Notes under the pieces: model-generated
Database searches by the model: none
Seen by the model: only the letters and a program-made list of their open reading frames with translations
What the model was told of the DNA's origin: nothing
Part shown: positions 18,747 to 28,083 of the stretch, in pieces
How positions within the stretch are numbered: position 1 is the first letter of the stretch
Layout of the letters: each line of letters opens with the position of its first letter
Assembly (NCBI RefSeq): GCF_947494025.1
Contig: NZ_CANLTQ010000017.1
Location: 1 to 58,737 of the forward strand
Direction of reading: 5' to 3'
Length of the DNA: 58,737 nucleotides
Source: an uncultured Jannaschia sp.
Lineage (GTDB): Bacteria; Pseudomonadota; Alphaproteobacteria; Rhodobacterales; Rhodobacteraceae
Program-made: the position numbers and the translations under genes

Positions 18747-19570
18747 TCGGCCTCCGACAGATAGGCGGGTTGCAGGACGACGATTGTCGGGCGGTCGGGC
18801 AGCGTGTCGAGCGATACGTCGAGGAAACTCTCGCTCCGTCGGTCGACGTCGAACTCGCCCTCCATGCCCGCCACGAAGCGGTCGAGGCTCGAGGGGCCGA
18901 ACCAGTGCATCGGGATCACCACCGAGGAGCGCAGACCCTGTAGCGTTCGGATCATCGTCGGCAGGTCGACCGTCAGTCCGCCATCGACCGGGGCCATCAC
19001 CACGTCGAGCCGGCCGAGCGCGGCGTATTGCTCTGCCGACGGCTCGTGATGGAGGTGGCCGAGATGGCCGATGCAAAGGCCCGCGACCTCGAACACGAAG
19101 ATGGAGTTGCCGTTCTCCTCCCGCCCGGTGCCGGCGGAAGAGCGGATGTCGGTGGACACGGAGCGGATCAGCATTTCGCCCAGATCGAGATTGTGGTCCG
19201 CCGGCTCCCCCACCCGGTCGGACCAGCCGCGCAGGACGTGCCCGATCCCCGGATCGGGGGTCGGGGTCCAGTGCGAGATATGCGCCCGGTTCATGGTCAC
19301 CGCGTCGGGCGGGCCGACGCGGCCGAGGAAGCCTGTGTAATCCGTCGCGACCCGGAGGCCGCCCGCCGTCTCGATCAGGAACATGGCGTGGTCGATGTAG
19401 TTCAGCCGCACCGAATATTCGTCGAGCGGATCGCCGAAGGCCGCCTTGTGAACGAAGCCGCCGGCATCGGCGATCGCGATGCAATGGCTCGGGCGGCGAT
19501 CCTGCGCCATCGCGGCGGCGGGGAACAGGGCGAGGCAGAGTACGAATCTTGCAAGTCGCGATACGGTCAT
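18743..19570 (-). CDS. secreted MBL-fold metallo-hydrolase-like protein (UlaG-like)
   Basis: A 275-residue protein with a Sec signal peptide (ARFVLCLALFPAAAMAQ), so probably periplasmic. The fold is suggested by LNYIDHAMFLIETAGGLRVATDYTG, an ICIGHLGHLHHEP-type segment, and PMHWFG. The usual first metal motif HxHxDH is replaced by AHISHWTPTPD, so metal binding may differ from classical family members. The substrate is unknown. The start at 19570 is chosen because GGAGGGA lies about 8 bases upstream; ATG at 19576 is too close to that site. It overlaps the FAD-oxidase gene by 4 bases, forming an operon. Confidence 0.8.
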   Translation of the reverse strand: MTVSRLARFVLCLALFPAAAMAQDRRPSHCIAIADAGGFVHKAAFGDPLDEYSVRLNYIDHAMFLIETAGGLRVATDYTGFLGRVGPPDAVTMNRAHISHWTPTPDPGIGHVLRGWSDRVGEPADHNLDLGEMLIRSVSTDIRSSAGTGREENGNSIFVFEVAGLCIGHLGHLHHEPSAEQYAALGRLDVVMAPVDGGLTVDLPTMIRTLQGLRSSVVIPMHWFGPSSLDRFVAGMEGEFDVDRRSESFLDVSLDTLPDRPTIVVLQPAYLSEAE

Positions 19571-19576
19571 TGGCAT

Positions 19577-20056
19577 TCCCTCCGATACGGGGATGCTCCC
19601 CCATCTGCCTGGTGTTGACCAGAGGACACCGGAGCGCTTGCGACTATCGGGCCGGCCGGGCGCCCGGACAATTACGGACCGCGCCGATTTCCGCCAAATC
19701 GTGCCCAGCCCCTCGATCAGTCGTGCCGCGTCCATGGGCATGCCGACGACGACGTACGTGTCCAACTTCGCGAGCGATCGGAACCGAGGCCCGATCGACG
19801 ACCCGTCAGAGGCCCCGTCCCCATCCCGCCCTCGTCGTCCTGAAAAGCTGGCCTCGGTCCACCGCCTCCCGCGCGTCGAAGGCCGCGTGCATCGCGTCCG
19901 TCGGTGCGTTCATTCGCACCGAGCCCTTCGCGGAAAATCCCGGATGCGTGGATCCGGTCTGTCGCGGTTGAAGTCCGGCGGATCGCCTTCGGCATCGGAA
20001 CGACGGCCCCCCCGCATCCATGCGTCGGCAACGCGGCATCGCGCGCCGCGGTCGCA
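19577..20056. other. 480-bp region without a supported gene
   Basis: No gene can be supported between the MBL-fold gene and the GNAT gene. On the minus strand there is a short open stretch starting ATG near 19910 (MNAPTDAMHAAFDAREAVDR and about 15 more residues) and another (MDTYVVVGMPMDAARLIEG) in frame with the MBL gene upstream of its signal peptide. Neither has a good ribosome site or a recognisable family. The region should contain the promoter for the MBL/FAD operon and the end of the cox-thrC-GNAT transcript. Confidence 0.5.
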
Positions 20057-20641
20057 TCAGCCGTCCACCCGGCCCCGGCGGTCGGACCGCAGCATCGCGT
20101 AGAGGACATGGTTGCGCCAGCGGCCGGCGATCTGGAGGTAGGATTGCGCGACGCCTTCGTACTTGAACCCCGCCCGCTCGAGCAATCCGCGGGAGGCGCG
20201 GTTCTCCTCCAGGCAGGCGGCCTCGATCCGGCTCAGATCCAGTCGGCGGAACGCGTAATGCGTGACCGCGACGATCGCCTCGCGCATGTAGCCCTGTCGC
20301 GCGTGCGCCTCCCCCACCCAATAGCCCAGCGTGGCGGATTGCGACGGGCCGCGGCGGATGTTGTCCATCGTGATCGCGCCGATCAGCGCGTCGTCCGCCT
20401 TGCGGGTCAGAAACAGCGCTAGCGCCGAGCCTTGCCCGTAGCTGCGCGAGGCCCAGTAGACCCGGTTCGTGAAGCTCCGGCGGTTCAGATGGTCGGGCGC
20501 CCATTCCGGCTCCCACGGGCGCAGAAACGCGGCGCTGCCCTGACGCAGCGCGACCCAGGCCCGGTAATCGCCGTGCTGCGGCAGGCGGAGAAGCATCCGT
20601 TCCGTTTCGATCCGAGGCTTGCGAAGCGTCGGAAAGATCAC
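20057..20641 (-). CDS. GNAT N-acetyltransferase (RimJ/RimL type)
   Basis: A 194-residue acetyltransferase of the ribosomal-protein acetylase type. It opens with IETERMLLRLPQHGDYRAWVALR, the standard RimJ entry, followed by GAITMDNIRRGPSQSATLGYWVGEAHARQGYMREAI, containing the acetyl-CoA loop, and finally NRASRGLLERAGFKYEGVA. The substrate is probably a protein N-terminus or an antibiotic-like small molecule. It starts with GTG at 20641, overlapping the stop of the M16 peptidase (GTGA), and is the last gene of the long cox-thrC operon. Confidence 0.88.
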   Translation of the reverse strand: MIFPTLRKPRIETERMLLRLPQHGDYRAWVALRQGSAAFLRPWEPEWAPDHLNRRSFTNRVYWASRSYGQGSALALFLTRKADDALIGAITMDNIRRGPSQSATLGYWVGEAHARQGYMREAIVAVTHYAFRRLDLSRIEAACLEENRASRGLLERAGFKYEGVAQSYLQIAGRWRNHVLYAMLRSDRRGRVDG

Positions 20642-21897
20642 GCGGCGAGCCTTCGGCGAAGCGTCTCCGCGTCGGGCGCGCGTTCGACCGGACCGTAGAG
20701 CGCGAGCGTCGGATCGGTCGAAAGGAGCTGGCCGGCATGGGCACGGATCGCCGGCGCGTCCACCGCGTCGATCTTGGCGATCGCCTCCGCGAGCGGCGGC
20801 ACGCGGTCCCAGATCGCGACGACGCGAGCCAGCCGCTCGGCGCGCGAGGACGGAGATTCGAGCCCCATCAGCATGCCGGCCTTCATCTGCGCCCGCGCCC
20901 GCGCGACCTCGACCTCGGTCATGTCCTCGGCCGCGCGCCGAAGCTCGTCGATGGTAAGCTCGGCAAGCGCCCCGATATCCTCGCCGCCCGTGCCGGCATA
21001 TATCGTCATCAGCCCGGCATCCGAGCAGGCGCCGATGCTCGCGAAGATCGTGTAGCAAAGCCCGCGCTTTTCCCGCGCCTCCTGGAACAGGCGGGAGGAC
21101 ATGCCGCCGCCCATCGCGCCGGCGAAGACCTGGGCGGTGTAGACCGCATCGTCGCGGTAGCCCGGCTGGTCGAAGGCGAGCGCCAGATGCGCCTGCTCCA
21201 GATCGCGCACCTGCCGCACTTCCCCGCCGCGATAGAGCCCGGGGGCGGCCTCCGCCTGCGGCTGTGCGGGAAGGTGGCCGAACGCCGCCTCGGCCATCCG
21301 CAGGATCGCGTCGTGATCGACCGCGCCGGCGGCGGCGAGGATCATCTGGCCGGGCCCGTAATGTTGCCCGGTAAACCGACGCAGATCCGCCTCGGTGAAG
21401 GCGGAAACGCGCTCGCTCGGGCCGAGAATCGTGCGGCCGATCGGCTGGCCGGGATAGGCGGCCTCCTGCAGCCAGTCGAAGATGATGTCGTCGGGCGTGT
21501 CGAGCGCCTGGCCGATCTCCTGCAGGATGACGCCTCGCTCGATCTCGATCTCGCGCGGGTCGAAAACCGGGTTCAGGACGATGTCGCCGATCAGATCCAC
21601 GGCGAGCGGCACGTCGTCCTTCAGGACCCGCGCGTAATAGGCCGTGACCTCGCGCGAGGTATAGGCGTTGATGTAGCCCCCCACGTCCTCGATCTCCTCG
21701 GCGATCTGCAGGGCGGACCGTCGGGCCGTGCCCTTGAACGCCATATGTTCGAGAAAATGGGCAATGCCGTTCTGCTCGCTCGCCTCGTGTCGGCCGCCCG
21801 CGCCGACCCAGACGCCGACGCTCGCCGATTGCAGGCTCGGCATGAATTCGGTGACGACCCGGAAGCCGTTGGGAAGTCGGTCAAGTCGTGTGGTCAT
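20638..21897 (-). CDS. M16 family zinc metallopeptidase (mitochondrial processing peptidase-like)
   Basis: A 419-residue pitrilysin-family peptidase. The inverted zinc motif HFLEH (HxxEH) is at about residue 48, with the distal Glu expected in the REVTAYYARVLKDD-EIEIERGVILQEI region, and a second M16 domain with GGGMSSRLFQEAREKRGLCYTI. Homologues in alphaproteobacteria are the bacterial relatives of mitochondrial processing peptidase beta. It overlaps thrC upstream (ATGA) and the GNAT gene downstream. This thrC-M16-GNAT order is common in Rhodobacterales. Confidence 0.94.
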   Translation of the reverse strand: MTTRLDRLPNGFRVVTEFMPSLQSASVGVWVGAGGRHEASEQNGIAHFLEHMAFKGTARRSALQIAEEIEDVGGYINAYTSREVTAYYARVLKDDVPLAVDLIGDIVLNPVFDPREIEIERGVILQEIGQALDTPDDIIFDWLQEAAYPGQPIGRTILGPSERVSAFTEADLRRFTGQHYGPGQMILAAAGAVDHDAILRMAEAAFGHLPAQPQAEAAPGLYRGGEVRQVRDLEQAHLALAFDQPGYRDDAVYTAQVFAGAMGGGMSSRLFQEAREKRGLCYTIFASIGACSDAGLMTIYAGTGGEDIGALAELTIDELRRAAEDMTEVEVARARAQMKAGMLMGLESPSSRAERLARVVAIWDRVPPLAEAIAKIDAVDAPAIRAHAGQLLSTDPTLALYGPVERAPDAETLRRRLAA

Positions 21898-23279
21898 GCT
21901 GCTCGCCTTTCGTCGATGACCGCCTCGAGCGCGGCCAGGTCGTTCTCCACCCGCGTCACCCGCTCCGCGCGATCGAACAGATCCGCCAGGCGCGGCGGCA
22001 GCGGCGGACGGAGGCCGGTCGCCGCCTCCACCGCGTCGGGGAACTTGGCCGGATGCGCCGTGGCGAGCGTGACCATCGGCACGTCGCCCAGATGCGTCTC
22101 CGCCACCCGCGCGCCGATCGCGCTGTGCGGGCAGAGAAGCTCGCCCGTGCGGTCGCGCATGCCGGCGATGGTCGCGGCAGTCTCCTCCTCGGACACGCGG
22201 CCCGAGGCGTAGACCTCGCGCAATGCCTCCAGCGCGCCCTGGCTCACGGTGAAGCCGCCTCCGCGCAGCTCCTCCATGAGCTGCGACACGGCGGCCCCGT
22301 CGCGATCATAGGCGAGGTGCAGCGCCCGCTCGAAGTTCGAACTGACCTGGATGTCCATGGAGGGGCTGATCGAGGGATGCACCTCGCCCGTCCGATATTC
22401 ACCCGTGGTCAGGCAGCGATGCAGGATGTCGTTCTGGTTGGTCGCCACGACGAGTTGCCGGATGGGCAAGCCCATCCGCCGGGCGATGTGGCCCGCGAAG
22501 ATGTCGCCGAAATTGCCGGTGGGCACGGTGAACGACACCTCCCGGTGCGGTGCGCCGAGCGCTGTGGCGGCGGTGAAATAGTAGACGACCTGCGCCAGCA
22601 CCCGCGCGAAGTTGATCGAGTTCACGCCGGCAAGGCCGACGCGGTCGCGGAACGCGAAGTCGTTGAACATCTCCTTCAGCCGTGCCTGGCAATCGTCGAA
22701 ATGGCCGGCCAGCGCCAGCGCGTGCACGTTCGCCTCCGTGGGCGTCGTCATCTGCCGCCGCTGCACCTCGCTGACGCGGCCGTGCGGGTAGAGGATGAAC
22801 ACGTCCACCGCGTCTAGGCCGCGGAACGCCTCGATCGCCGCCGAACCGGTATCGCCCGAGGTGGCGCCGACGATCGACACCCGCTCGCCGCGCCGCTCCA
22901 GCGAATGCTCGAACATCTGCCCGATGAGCTGCATCGCGAAATCCTTGAAGGCAAGCGTCGGCCCGTGGAACAGCTCCAGAAGGTGGTGGTTCGGTCCGAG
23001 TTGCCTCAGCGGCGCCCGCGCGTCGTGGCCGAAGCCCGCATAGGCCCGCTCGACCATTCCGGCGAAGGTGGCTTCGTCGAACGCGTCGGCCACGAAGGGC
23101 GCCATCACGCGGACCGCGACGTCCTCGTAGGGCCGGCCCGCGAGCGCGGCGATGTCGCCCGGCGACAGGACCGGCACTTCCTCCGGCACGTAAAGGCCGC
23201 CGTCCCGGGCAAGCCCGGTCAGCATCGTGTCCTCGAAGCCCAGGACCGGGGCCCGACCGCGGGTGGAGACGTAGCGCAT
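21894..23279 (-). CDS. thrC: threonine synthase
   Basis: Converts O-phosphohomoserine to threonine with PLP, the last step of threonine synthesis. The 461-residue product begins with MRYVSTRGRAPVLGFEDTML, has the PLP lysine in FHGPTLAFKDFAMQ, the phosphate-binding GATSGDTGSAAIEAF, and the FTVPTGNFGDIFAGHIA block typical of the long (bacterial group with insertion) threonine synthases. It lies 8 bp after SURF1 and overlaps the M16 gene by 4 bases, so it is expressed with cytochrome oxidase genes although it has no direct link to respiration. Confidence 0.97.
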   Translation of the reverse strand: MRYVSTRGRAPVLGFEDTMLTGLARDGGLYVPEEVPVLSPGDIAALAGRPYEDVAVRVMAPFVADAFDEATFAGMVERAYAGFGHDARAPLRQLGPNHHLLELFHGPTLAFKDFAMQLIGQMFEHSLERRGERVSIVGATSGDTGSAAIEAFRGLDAVDVFILYPHGRVSEVQRRQMTTPTEANVHALALAGHFDDCQARLKEMFNDFAFRDRVGLAGVNSINFARVLAQVVYYFTAATALGAPHREVSFTVPTGNFGDIFAGHIARRMGLPIRQLVVATNQNDILHRCLTTGEYRTGEVHPSISPSMDIQVSSNFERALHLAYDRDGAAVSQLMEELRGGGFTVSQGALEALREVYASGRVSEEETAATIAGMRDRTGELLCPHSAIGARVAETHLGDVPMVTLATAHPAKFPDAVEAATGLRPPLPPRLADLFDRAERVTRVENDLAALEAVIDERRAA

Positions 23280-23287
23280 GTAATCCC

Positions 23288-23962
23288 TCAAATGGTGCGG
23301 CGCCTGATACGCCACAGCAGAAACACTGTCATCCCCAGCCAGACGAGAGCCAGCCCGAACCACTGGATCGCATAGCCGAGATGGCTGTTCGGAATGCCTT
23401 CGATCCCGACGGGGACCGGGGTCGGCCCCGCCGGGGGGACGACCTCCCGCGCGACGACCATGACGCGCTCGGTCGCCACCGCGTCCGCCATCAGGTCCAC
23501 GTTACGCGCGAACCAGATATTGCCGTCCGGGTCGGGCGTGCCGGCGTTCAGGTCGTCGGGCCAATTCAAGTTGCCGGTGATCTCTAGCAATCCCTCCGGC
23601 AGCGTCACCTGGGCATCGGAGTCGACGTTGTCGAGCGGTACGACGCCGAAATCGACCATCACGCGGCGGGCCTCCTCTGTTTCAACCGGCGCGACGATGC
23701 GAAAACCCGAGCCGCCCTCGCGCCAGGCACCGAGGACGCGCAGCGGGGGGCCGACCACGCGCCCGGTCAGCGTCACGGGGACGAAATTGCCGGTCTGCGG
23801 ATCCGGCGACCTCGGCAACGCGATCGGGGCGGCCCCGATCCGGGAGGCCATCTCGGCGATCATTCCCTCTTTCCAATCGAGCCTCTGCAACTGCCAAAGG
23901 CCAAGCGCCACGAGCAGCGCGGCCCCGCCCAATCCGAAGACCAACGGCAGGATCAGTCGCAT
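23288..23962 (-). CDS. SURF1 family cytochrome oxidase biogenesis protein
   Basis: A 224-residue inner-membrane protein with two terminal membrane helices: ILPLVFGLGGAALLVALGLWQL at the N-terminus and LGYAIQWFGLALVWLGMTVFLL near the end, which is the SURF1 topology. The periplasmic part contains the SURF1 motifs LGLWQLQRLDWKE, VTLTGRVVGPP and RVMVDFGVVP. SURF1 helps haem a insertion into cytochrome oxidase subunit I. It sits between coxC and thrC. Confidence 0.93.
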   Translation of the reverse strand: MRLILPLVFGLGGAALLVALGLWQLQRLDWKEGMIAEMASRIGAAPIALPRSPDPQTGNFVPVTLTGRVVGPPLRVLGAWREGGSGFRIVAPVETEEARRVMVDFGVVPLDNVDSDAQVTLPEGLLEITGNLNWPDDLNAGTPDPDGNIWFARNVDLMADAVATERVMVVAREVVPPAGPTPVPVGIEGIPNSHLGYAIQWFGLALVWLGMTVFLLWRIRRRTI

Positions 23963-24050
23963 TCCACACCCCCGAACGCGATGGCGGCGCGGCCTGCCCG
24001 CGCCGCCCCCGATTGCGCGACACGACCGCCGTCGGCCGCGCCCGAACCCG

Positions 24051-24851
24051 TCAGCCGCCCCAGATGTAGACCGCCGCGAACAGGAACAGCCAGACCACGT
24101 CGACGAAGTGCCAGTACCAGGCCGCCGCCTCGAAGCCGATATGCTTGGTCGGGGTGAACTGCCCGGCCAGCAGCCGGATCAGGCACACGGCGAGGAAGAT
24201 CGTGCCGATGATGACATGCGCGCCGTGGAAGCCCGTCGCCATGAAGAAGTTCGCGCCGTAGATGTTGCCGCCGAAGCCGAAGGCCGCGTGGCTGTACTCG
24301 TAGGCTTGGAACACGGTGAAGATCGCGCCGAGCAGGATCGCGAGGATCAGGCCCCATTTCATGTCGTTGCGGTTGTTCTCGTGCACCAGCGCGTGGTGCG
24401 CCCAGGTGGCCGCCGCCCCCGAGCAGAGCAGGATCAGCGTGTTGATCAGCGGCAGGTGCCAGGGATCGAAGGTCACGATCCCCTCCGGCGGCCAGACGCC
24501 GTCGATGCCGGGGCTGTCGGGGCCCATCGGATAGATGGCATGCTTGAAGAAGGACCAGAACCATGCCGCGAAGAACATCACCTCCGACATGATGAAGAAG
24601 ATGAAGCCGTAGCGCAGGCCGATCCGGACGACGGGCGTATGATCGCCGGCATTCGATTCGCGAACGACGTCCGACCACCAGGCGAACATCACGCCGAGCA
24701 CGCCGACAAAGCCCGCCGCGAAAAGCCAGGGGCCGCTGCCCTTCATCCAGAGCACCGCGCCGATCAGCATGAAGAAGCCGCAGACGGCGCCGAGGAACGG
24801 CCAGATCGAGGGCGGGAGGATGTGGTAGTCGTGGTTCTTCGCGTGGGCCAT
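24051..24851 (-). CDS. coxC: cytochrome c oxidase subunit III
   Basis: Subunit III of aa3-type cytochrome c oxidase, 266 residues with seven membrane helices. It shows [12 protein letters not shown], the [17 protein letters not shown] helix, [23 protein letters not shown]-type [13 protein letters not shown], and the final [14 protein letters not shown] signature. The start at 24851 ([15 protein letters not shown]) has a GAGGGA site about 8 bases upstream and matches homologues. Eleven bases separate it from ctaG. Subunit I is not in this window. Confidence 0.96.
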   Translation of the reverse strand: MAHAKNHDYHILPPSIWPFLGAVCGFFMLIGAVLWMKGSGPWLFAAGFVGVLGVMFAWWSDVVRESNAGDHTPVVRIGLRYGFIFFIMSEVMFFAAWFWSFFKHAIYPMGPDSPGIDGVWPPEGIVTFDPWHLPLINTLILLCSGAAATWAHHALVHENNRNDMKWGLILAILLGAIFTVFQAYEYSHAAFGFGGNIYGANFFMATGFHGAHVIIGTIFLAVCLIRLLAGQFTPTKHIGFEAAAWYWHFVDVVWLFLFAAVYIWGG

Positions 24852-24862
24852 CGTCGTCCCTC

Positions 24863-25480
24863 TCAATTGGTCGTGGTCGTGGTCGTGTCCGCAGAGATGG
24901 GGTCCGTGTCAAGCGTCGTGCCGAGCGCCGCGTAATCCTCGGGCAGATCCGTCACGTGGAAGGTGTAGGACAGCGTGATCTCCGACAAGTCCCCGGCTTC
25001 CGGATCGTCGAGGATCGCCGGATCGACGTAGAAGGTCACGGGCATCGAAACCGTCTCGCCCGGCGCGAGGATCTGCTCGTTGAAGCAGAAGCAGTCGATC
25101 TTCACGAAATGCGGACCGGCCGCGTAGGGCGCGACGTTGTAGCTCGCCGTGCCCGCCACGGGTTCGTCGGTCGGGTTGGTCGCCTCGTAGAAGGCGAGGT
25201 TCGTCTCCCCGATGCGCACGCGCATTTTGGTCTGCACAGGCTTGAACGACCACGGCATGCCCCGCTCCTTCGAGGCGTCGAAGCGGATCAGAACCGTTTC
25301 CTCGAGGATTTCGGTCGAACCGGCCGACGCGGTCGCGGTCGTCCCGCCATAGCCCGTCACGGCGCAGAAGATGTTGTATAGCGGCACCGCCGCCCAGCCG
25401 AGCGAACCCATGGCGAGGATGGTCGTCACCGTCGCCGCGACGACGCGGCCGTTGGGGGAAAGCTTGCGCCAGACCTTCAC
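24863..25480 (-). CDS. ctaG: cytochrome c oxidase assembly protein CtaG/Cox11
   Basis: A copper chaperone that delivers Cu to the CuB site of cytochrome oxidase subunit I. The 205-residue protein has one N-terminal membrane anchor ([27 protein letters not shown]) and a periplasmic Ig-like domain. The copper-binding motif is CFCFNEQ, preceded by FVKID and followed by the PVTFYVDP strand. It begins with GTG at 25480 overlapping the small upstream gene (GTGA). The C-terminus ends in six threonines encoded by a short GTGGTC-type repeat. Confidence 0.95.
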   Translation of the reverse strand: MKVWRKLSPNGRVVAATVTTILAMGSLGWAAVPLYNIFCAVTGYGGTTATASAGSTEILEETVLIRFDASKERGMPWSFKPVQTKMRVRIGETNLAFYEATNPTDEPVAGTASYNVAPYAAGPHFVKIDCFCFNEQILAPGETVSMPVTFYVDPAILDDPEAGDLSEITLSYTFHVTDLPEDYAALGTTLDTDPISADTTTTTTN

Positions 25481-25665
25481 TGCGACACGTCCTCGGCCGG
25501 GAGAGTGGCCGGCCGCGCCACATGGTCGAACCCTTCGGCGAAGCCACCGGTCCGGATCTTGACCACCGTTACCCCGAAAATGATCAGGATGAACGCCAGA
25601 AGCACGGCCAGCAATCCGAAGTTCCGGCTGCGACGACGTCCGTGGAGCTCATGGTCGCGATGCAT
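25477..25665 (-). CDS. small cox-operon membrane protein (CoxF-like)
   Basis: A 62-residue protein with a basic N-terminus (MHRDHELHGRRRSRNFG), one membrane helix (LLAVLLAFILIIFGVTVVKI) and a short periplasmic tail. Proteins of this size and layout occur between ctaB and ctaG in Rhodobacter and Roseobacter cox operons and are sometimes named CoxF; a structural or assembly role is presumed but not shown. Its ATG overlaps the ctaB stop by one base (TGATG) and its stop overlaps the ctaG GTG start. Confidence 0.8.
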   Translation of the reverse strand: MHRDHELHGRRRSRNFGLLAVLLAFILIIFGVTVVKIRTGGFAEGFDHVARPATLPAEDVSQ

Positions 25666-26603
25666 CACCACCCCCCGTAGCCGCCCATCGCCGCTTCGAC
25701 GACGAACACGCTGAAATGCGCGAAGAGGTAGACAAGCGACCACTTGAATAGACCCTTCTCGACCGCATGGCCGTCCGCCTCGCTTTCGGCGTCGGTGCGG
25801 CGGTACATCGCCCAGGCTCCGCGCAGGAAGACCCCGTTCAGGACCAGAGCCACGGCCAGCGTCAGCGGTCCGCCGATCGCAGAGAAGGCCGTCGTCAGGG
25901 AGACGAGCGCAAGGCCGAGCGCGTAGAGCCAGGCCTGCCGCCGCGTTTCCGCCCTGCCATGCGTAACCGTCAGCATCGGAATGCGCGCGGCGTGGTAGTC
26001 GAGCTTCACGAAAAGGGCGAGCGCCCAGAAATGCGGCGGCGTCCACATGAAGATCAGACCGACGAGAAGCCAAGCCTCGACCGGGGTGCCGCCCGTCGCC
26101 GCCGCCCACCCGATCATCGGGGGGAACGCGCCGGCGAGACCGCCGATCACCGTGTTCCACGATGTCGTGCGCTTGAGCCACATGGAATAGACCACGGCAT
26201 AGAAGAAAATCGTGAAGGCGAGCCAGAACGCCGCCACCCAGTTCGCCGTCAGGCCGAGCATCGTTACCGACAGCACCGACAGGAACAGCCCCAACGCGAG
26301 GGCGTCCGACGGCGCGAGACGGCCCGCGGGGATCGGGCGGCCGCGCGTGCGCTTCATCACGCGGTCGATGTCGGCGTCGAACCACATGTTGAGCGCGCCC
26401 GACGCCCCCGCCCCCAGCGCGATCCAGAGAATGGAGGTTGCGCCAAGGAACGGATGGATGCCGCCCGGCGCGACAAGAAGCCCCACCAGCGCCGTGAAGA
26501 CCGACAACGACATGAGCCGTGGCTTCAGAAGCTGCCAGTAATCGCGAAGACCCGCCTCGTCGGCGGGCCCTGCGGCGGCGATATGGAGGCTCGCGTCGGT
26601 CAC
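25665..26603 (-). CDS. ctaB: protohaem IX farnesyltransferase
   Basis: Adds farnesyl to haem b to make haem O, the precursor of haem A. The 312-residue UbiA-family membrane protein has the first prenyl-phosphate motif NMWFDADIDRVMKRTRGRP (DxxxD), the second motif in WTPPHFWALALFVKLDYHAARIPML, and about nine membrane helices. The GTG start at 26603 (VTDASLH) is chosen because it lies 4 bases after the coxB stop and matches the N-terminus of homologues; an in-frame ATG at 26657 inside coxB would add 18 residues. Confidence 0.94.
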   Translation of the reverse strand: MTDASLHIAAAGPADEAGLRDYWQLLKPRLMSLSVFTALVGLLVAPGGIHPFLGATSILWIALGAGASGALNMWFDADIDRVMKRTRGRPIPAGRLAPSDALALGLFLSVLSVTMLGLTANWVAAFWLAFTIFFYAVVYSMWLKRTTSWNTVIGGLAGAFPPMIGWAAATGGTPVEAWLLVGLIFMWTPPHFWALALFVKLDYHAARIPMLTVTHGRAETRRQAWLYALGLALVSLTTAFSAIGGPLTLAVALVLNGVFLRGAWAMYRRTDAESEADGHAVEKGLFKWSLVYLFAHFSVFVVEAAMGGYGGW

Positions 26604-26607
26604 GCCG

Positions 26608-27918
26608 TCACCAGGTCTCCAGCTCGCCGTTGCGGACGGCGTCGAGCCATTCGGCATAGGCCTCCTGCGACACGACCTTGACGGTGATCGGCATATAGGC
26701 GTGCGCGATGCCGCAAAGCTCCGAGCACTGACCGAAGTAGATGCCTTCCTCCTCCGCCCGGAACCAGAGCTGCGCCAGGCGGCCGGGGATGCCGTCCTGC
26801 TTCACGCCGAAGGCCGGGATCGTCCACGAATGGATCACGTCGCCGCCGGTGACCTGCATCACCACGGTGGTGTCCACGGGCACCACGACCGACGTGTCGG
26901 TGGCCAGCCGGAACTGATCCTCGGTGTAGCCCGCCGCCTGCAGCTGCGCGAGGCTGTCCTCGGTCAGCATGTTTTCGGTCAGCGCGCCGATCATGTAGCT
27001 CGGGAACTCCACGCCCTCCTCCTCGGGATACTCGTAGTTCCAGTACCACTGGTAGCCCGTCACCTTCACGACGACCTCGCCCTCGGGGATGCGCTGCTGG
27101 TCGAACAGGACGGGCAGCGAGAAGGCCCCGATCGAGACGAGAATCAGGATCGGCACGATCGTCCAGGTGACCTCGAGCGGCGAGTTGTGCGTGAACCGGG
27201 CCGGCACGAGGTTGGCGCGGCGGTTGTAGCGGATGACGACCCAGGCCAGCAGGCCGGTCACGAAGACCGCGATGACCGTGATGATCACGAGCAGGAAGGC
27301 GTCGAGCCAGTGCTGCTCCGCGGCGAGCGATGTCGCGGCCGGCTGGAAGCCGATGCCGCCGTATTGCGGCTGACCGATGATGGGCAGGTCGCCGAAGATC
27401 TCCCGCGCCGTGCGGGCTTCGGCCTGCGTCACGTCGGTCGGTTCGGGATCGGGGTTGCCCGCGTTGATGTCGGGGCTGTCGGCCGGCATCGTGCTCAGGT
27501 CGGTGCCGTCCCCGAGCGCGGGACCCGGCTCCTCCCCGGAGCGCCGGACGTTCTCCTCGTCCACCGCCTCACCGGTTTCGGGCACGACCACGGGCGCGTC
27601 CTCGGTCGCCGCTTCCCCGGCGGGCTCGGCCACGCTTTCGGGCGCCTCGCCGGTGCCGGGCAGCGCCTCGTTCTGCTCCGCCTCGTCGGGCCCCGCGGCA
27701 TCGCCGTCCGCCGGAGAGGTCACCGCGCTGCTGTCGTTCCCGGGAGTGAGCTGCTCCTGGTTGACCGGCGCTTCGATATCCGTCGGAATCGCGACCTCGC
27801 CGGCGGGGGCATCGGTCCCGGCGGCCGCGTCGGGCGCCTGCGTGTCCTGCGCCACCGCGCCCGAAACGCAGAAGGCTGTGGCGATAAGGGCGAGAGCCGC
27901 CAGCGATGGCTTCTTCAT
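26608..27918 (-). CDS. coxB: cytochrome c oxidase subunit II with long acidic N-terminal insertion
   Basis: Carries the CuA centre that accepts electrons from cytochrome c. The 436-residue product has a signal peptide ([19 protein letters not shown]), then about 140 residues rich in Glu, Asp, Pro and Ala, then the normal subunit II. That part begins [15 protein letters not shown] and has two membrane helices ([20 protein letters not shown] and [18 protein letters not shown]), [21 protein letters not shown], and the CuA ligands in [12 protein letters not shown]. Homologues are usually near 280-300 residues, so the acidic segment is an expansion. It is the first gene of the cox operon, with a divergent tldD gene 165 bp upstream. 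Confidence 0.95.
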   Translation of the reverse strand: MKKPSLAALALIATAFCVSGAVAQDTQAPDAAAGTDAPAGEVAIPTDIEAPVNQEQLTPGNDSSAVTSPADGDAAGPDEAEQNEALPGTGEAPESVAEPAGEAATEDAPVVVPETGEAVDEENVRRSGEEPGPALGDGTDLSTMPADSPDINAGNPDPEPTDVTQAEARTAREIFGDLPIIGQPQYGGIGFQPAATSLAAEQHWLDAFLLVIITVIAVFVTGLLAWVVIRYNRRANLVPARFTHNSPLEVTWTIVPILILVSIGAFSLPVLFDQQRIPEGEVVVKVTGYQWYWNYEYPEEEGVEFPSYMIGALTENMLTEDSLAQLQAAGYTEDQFRLATDTSVVVPVDTTVVMQVTGGDVIHSWTIPAFGVKQDGIPGRLAQLWFRAEEEGIYFGQCSELCGIAHAYMPITVKVVSQEAYAEWLDAVRNGELETW

Positions 27919-28083
27919 GGGCAGGATTTCCTGTCTTCGTCGTGTCTGACATGGACGGCCCCGAAGCGTCGGCAGCTCCGGCCCGTTGCGTCCTGCGCGC
28001 GTAAGACCATATCTGAAGCCCGTTCCGCAAGGCCCGTGGGTCATCTGTCGCACCCGACCGGACGCCAACCCGAAGGATAACCG

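Noticed and set aside
19717-20109. Short open frames in the gap between the MBL-fold and GNAT genes
   Set aside because: No ribosome site, no consistent frame and low-complexity composition.
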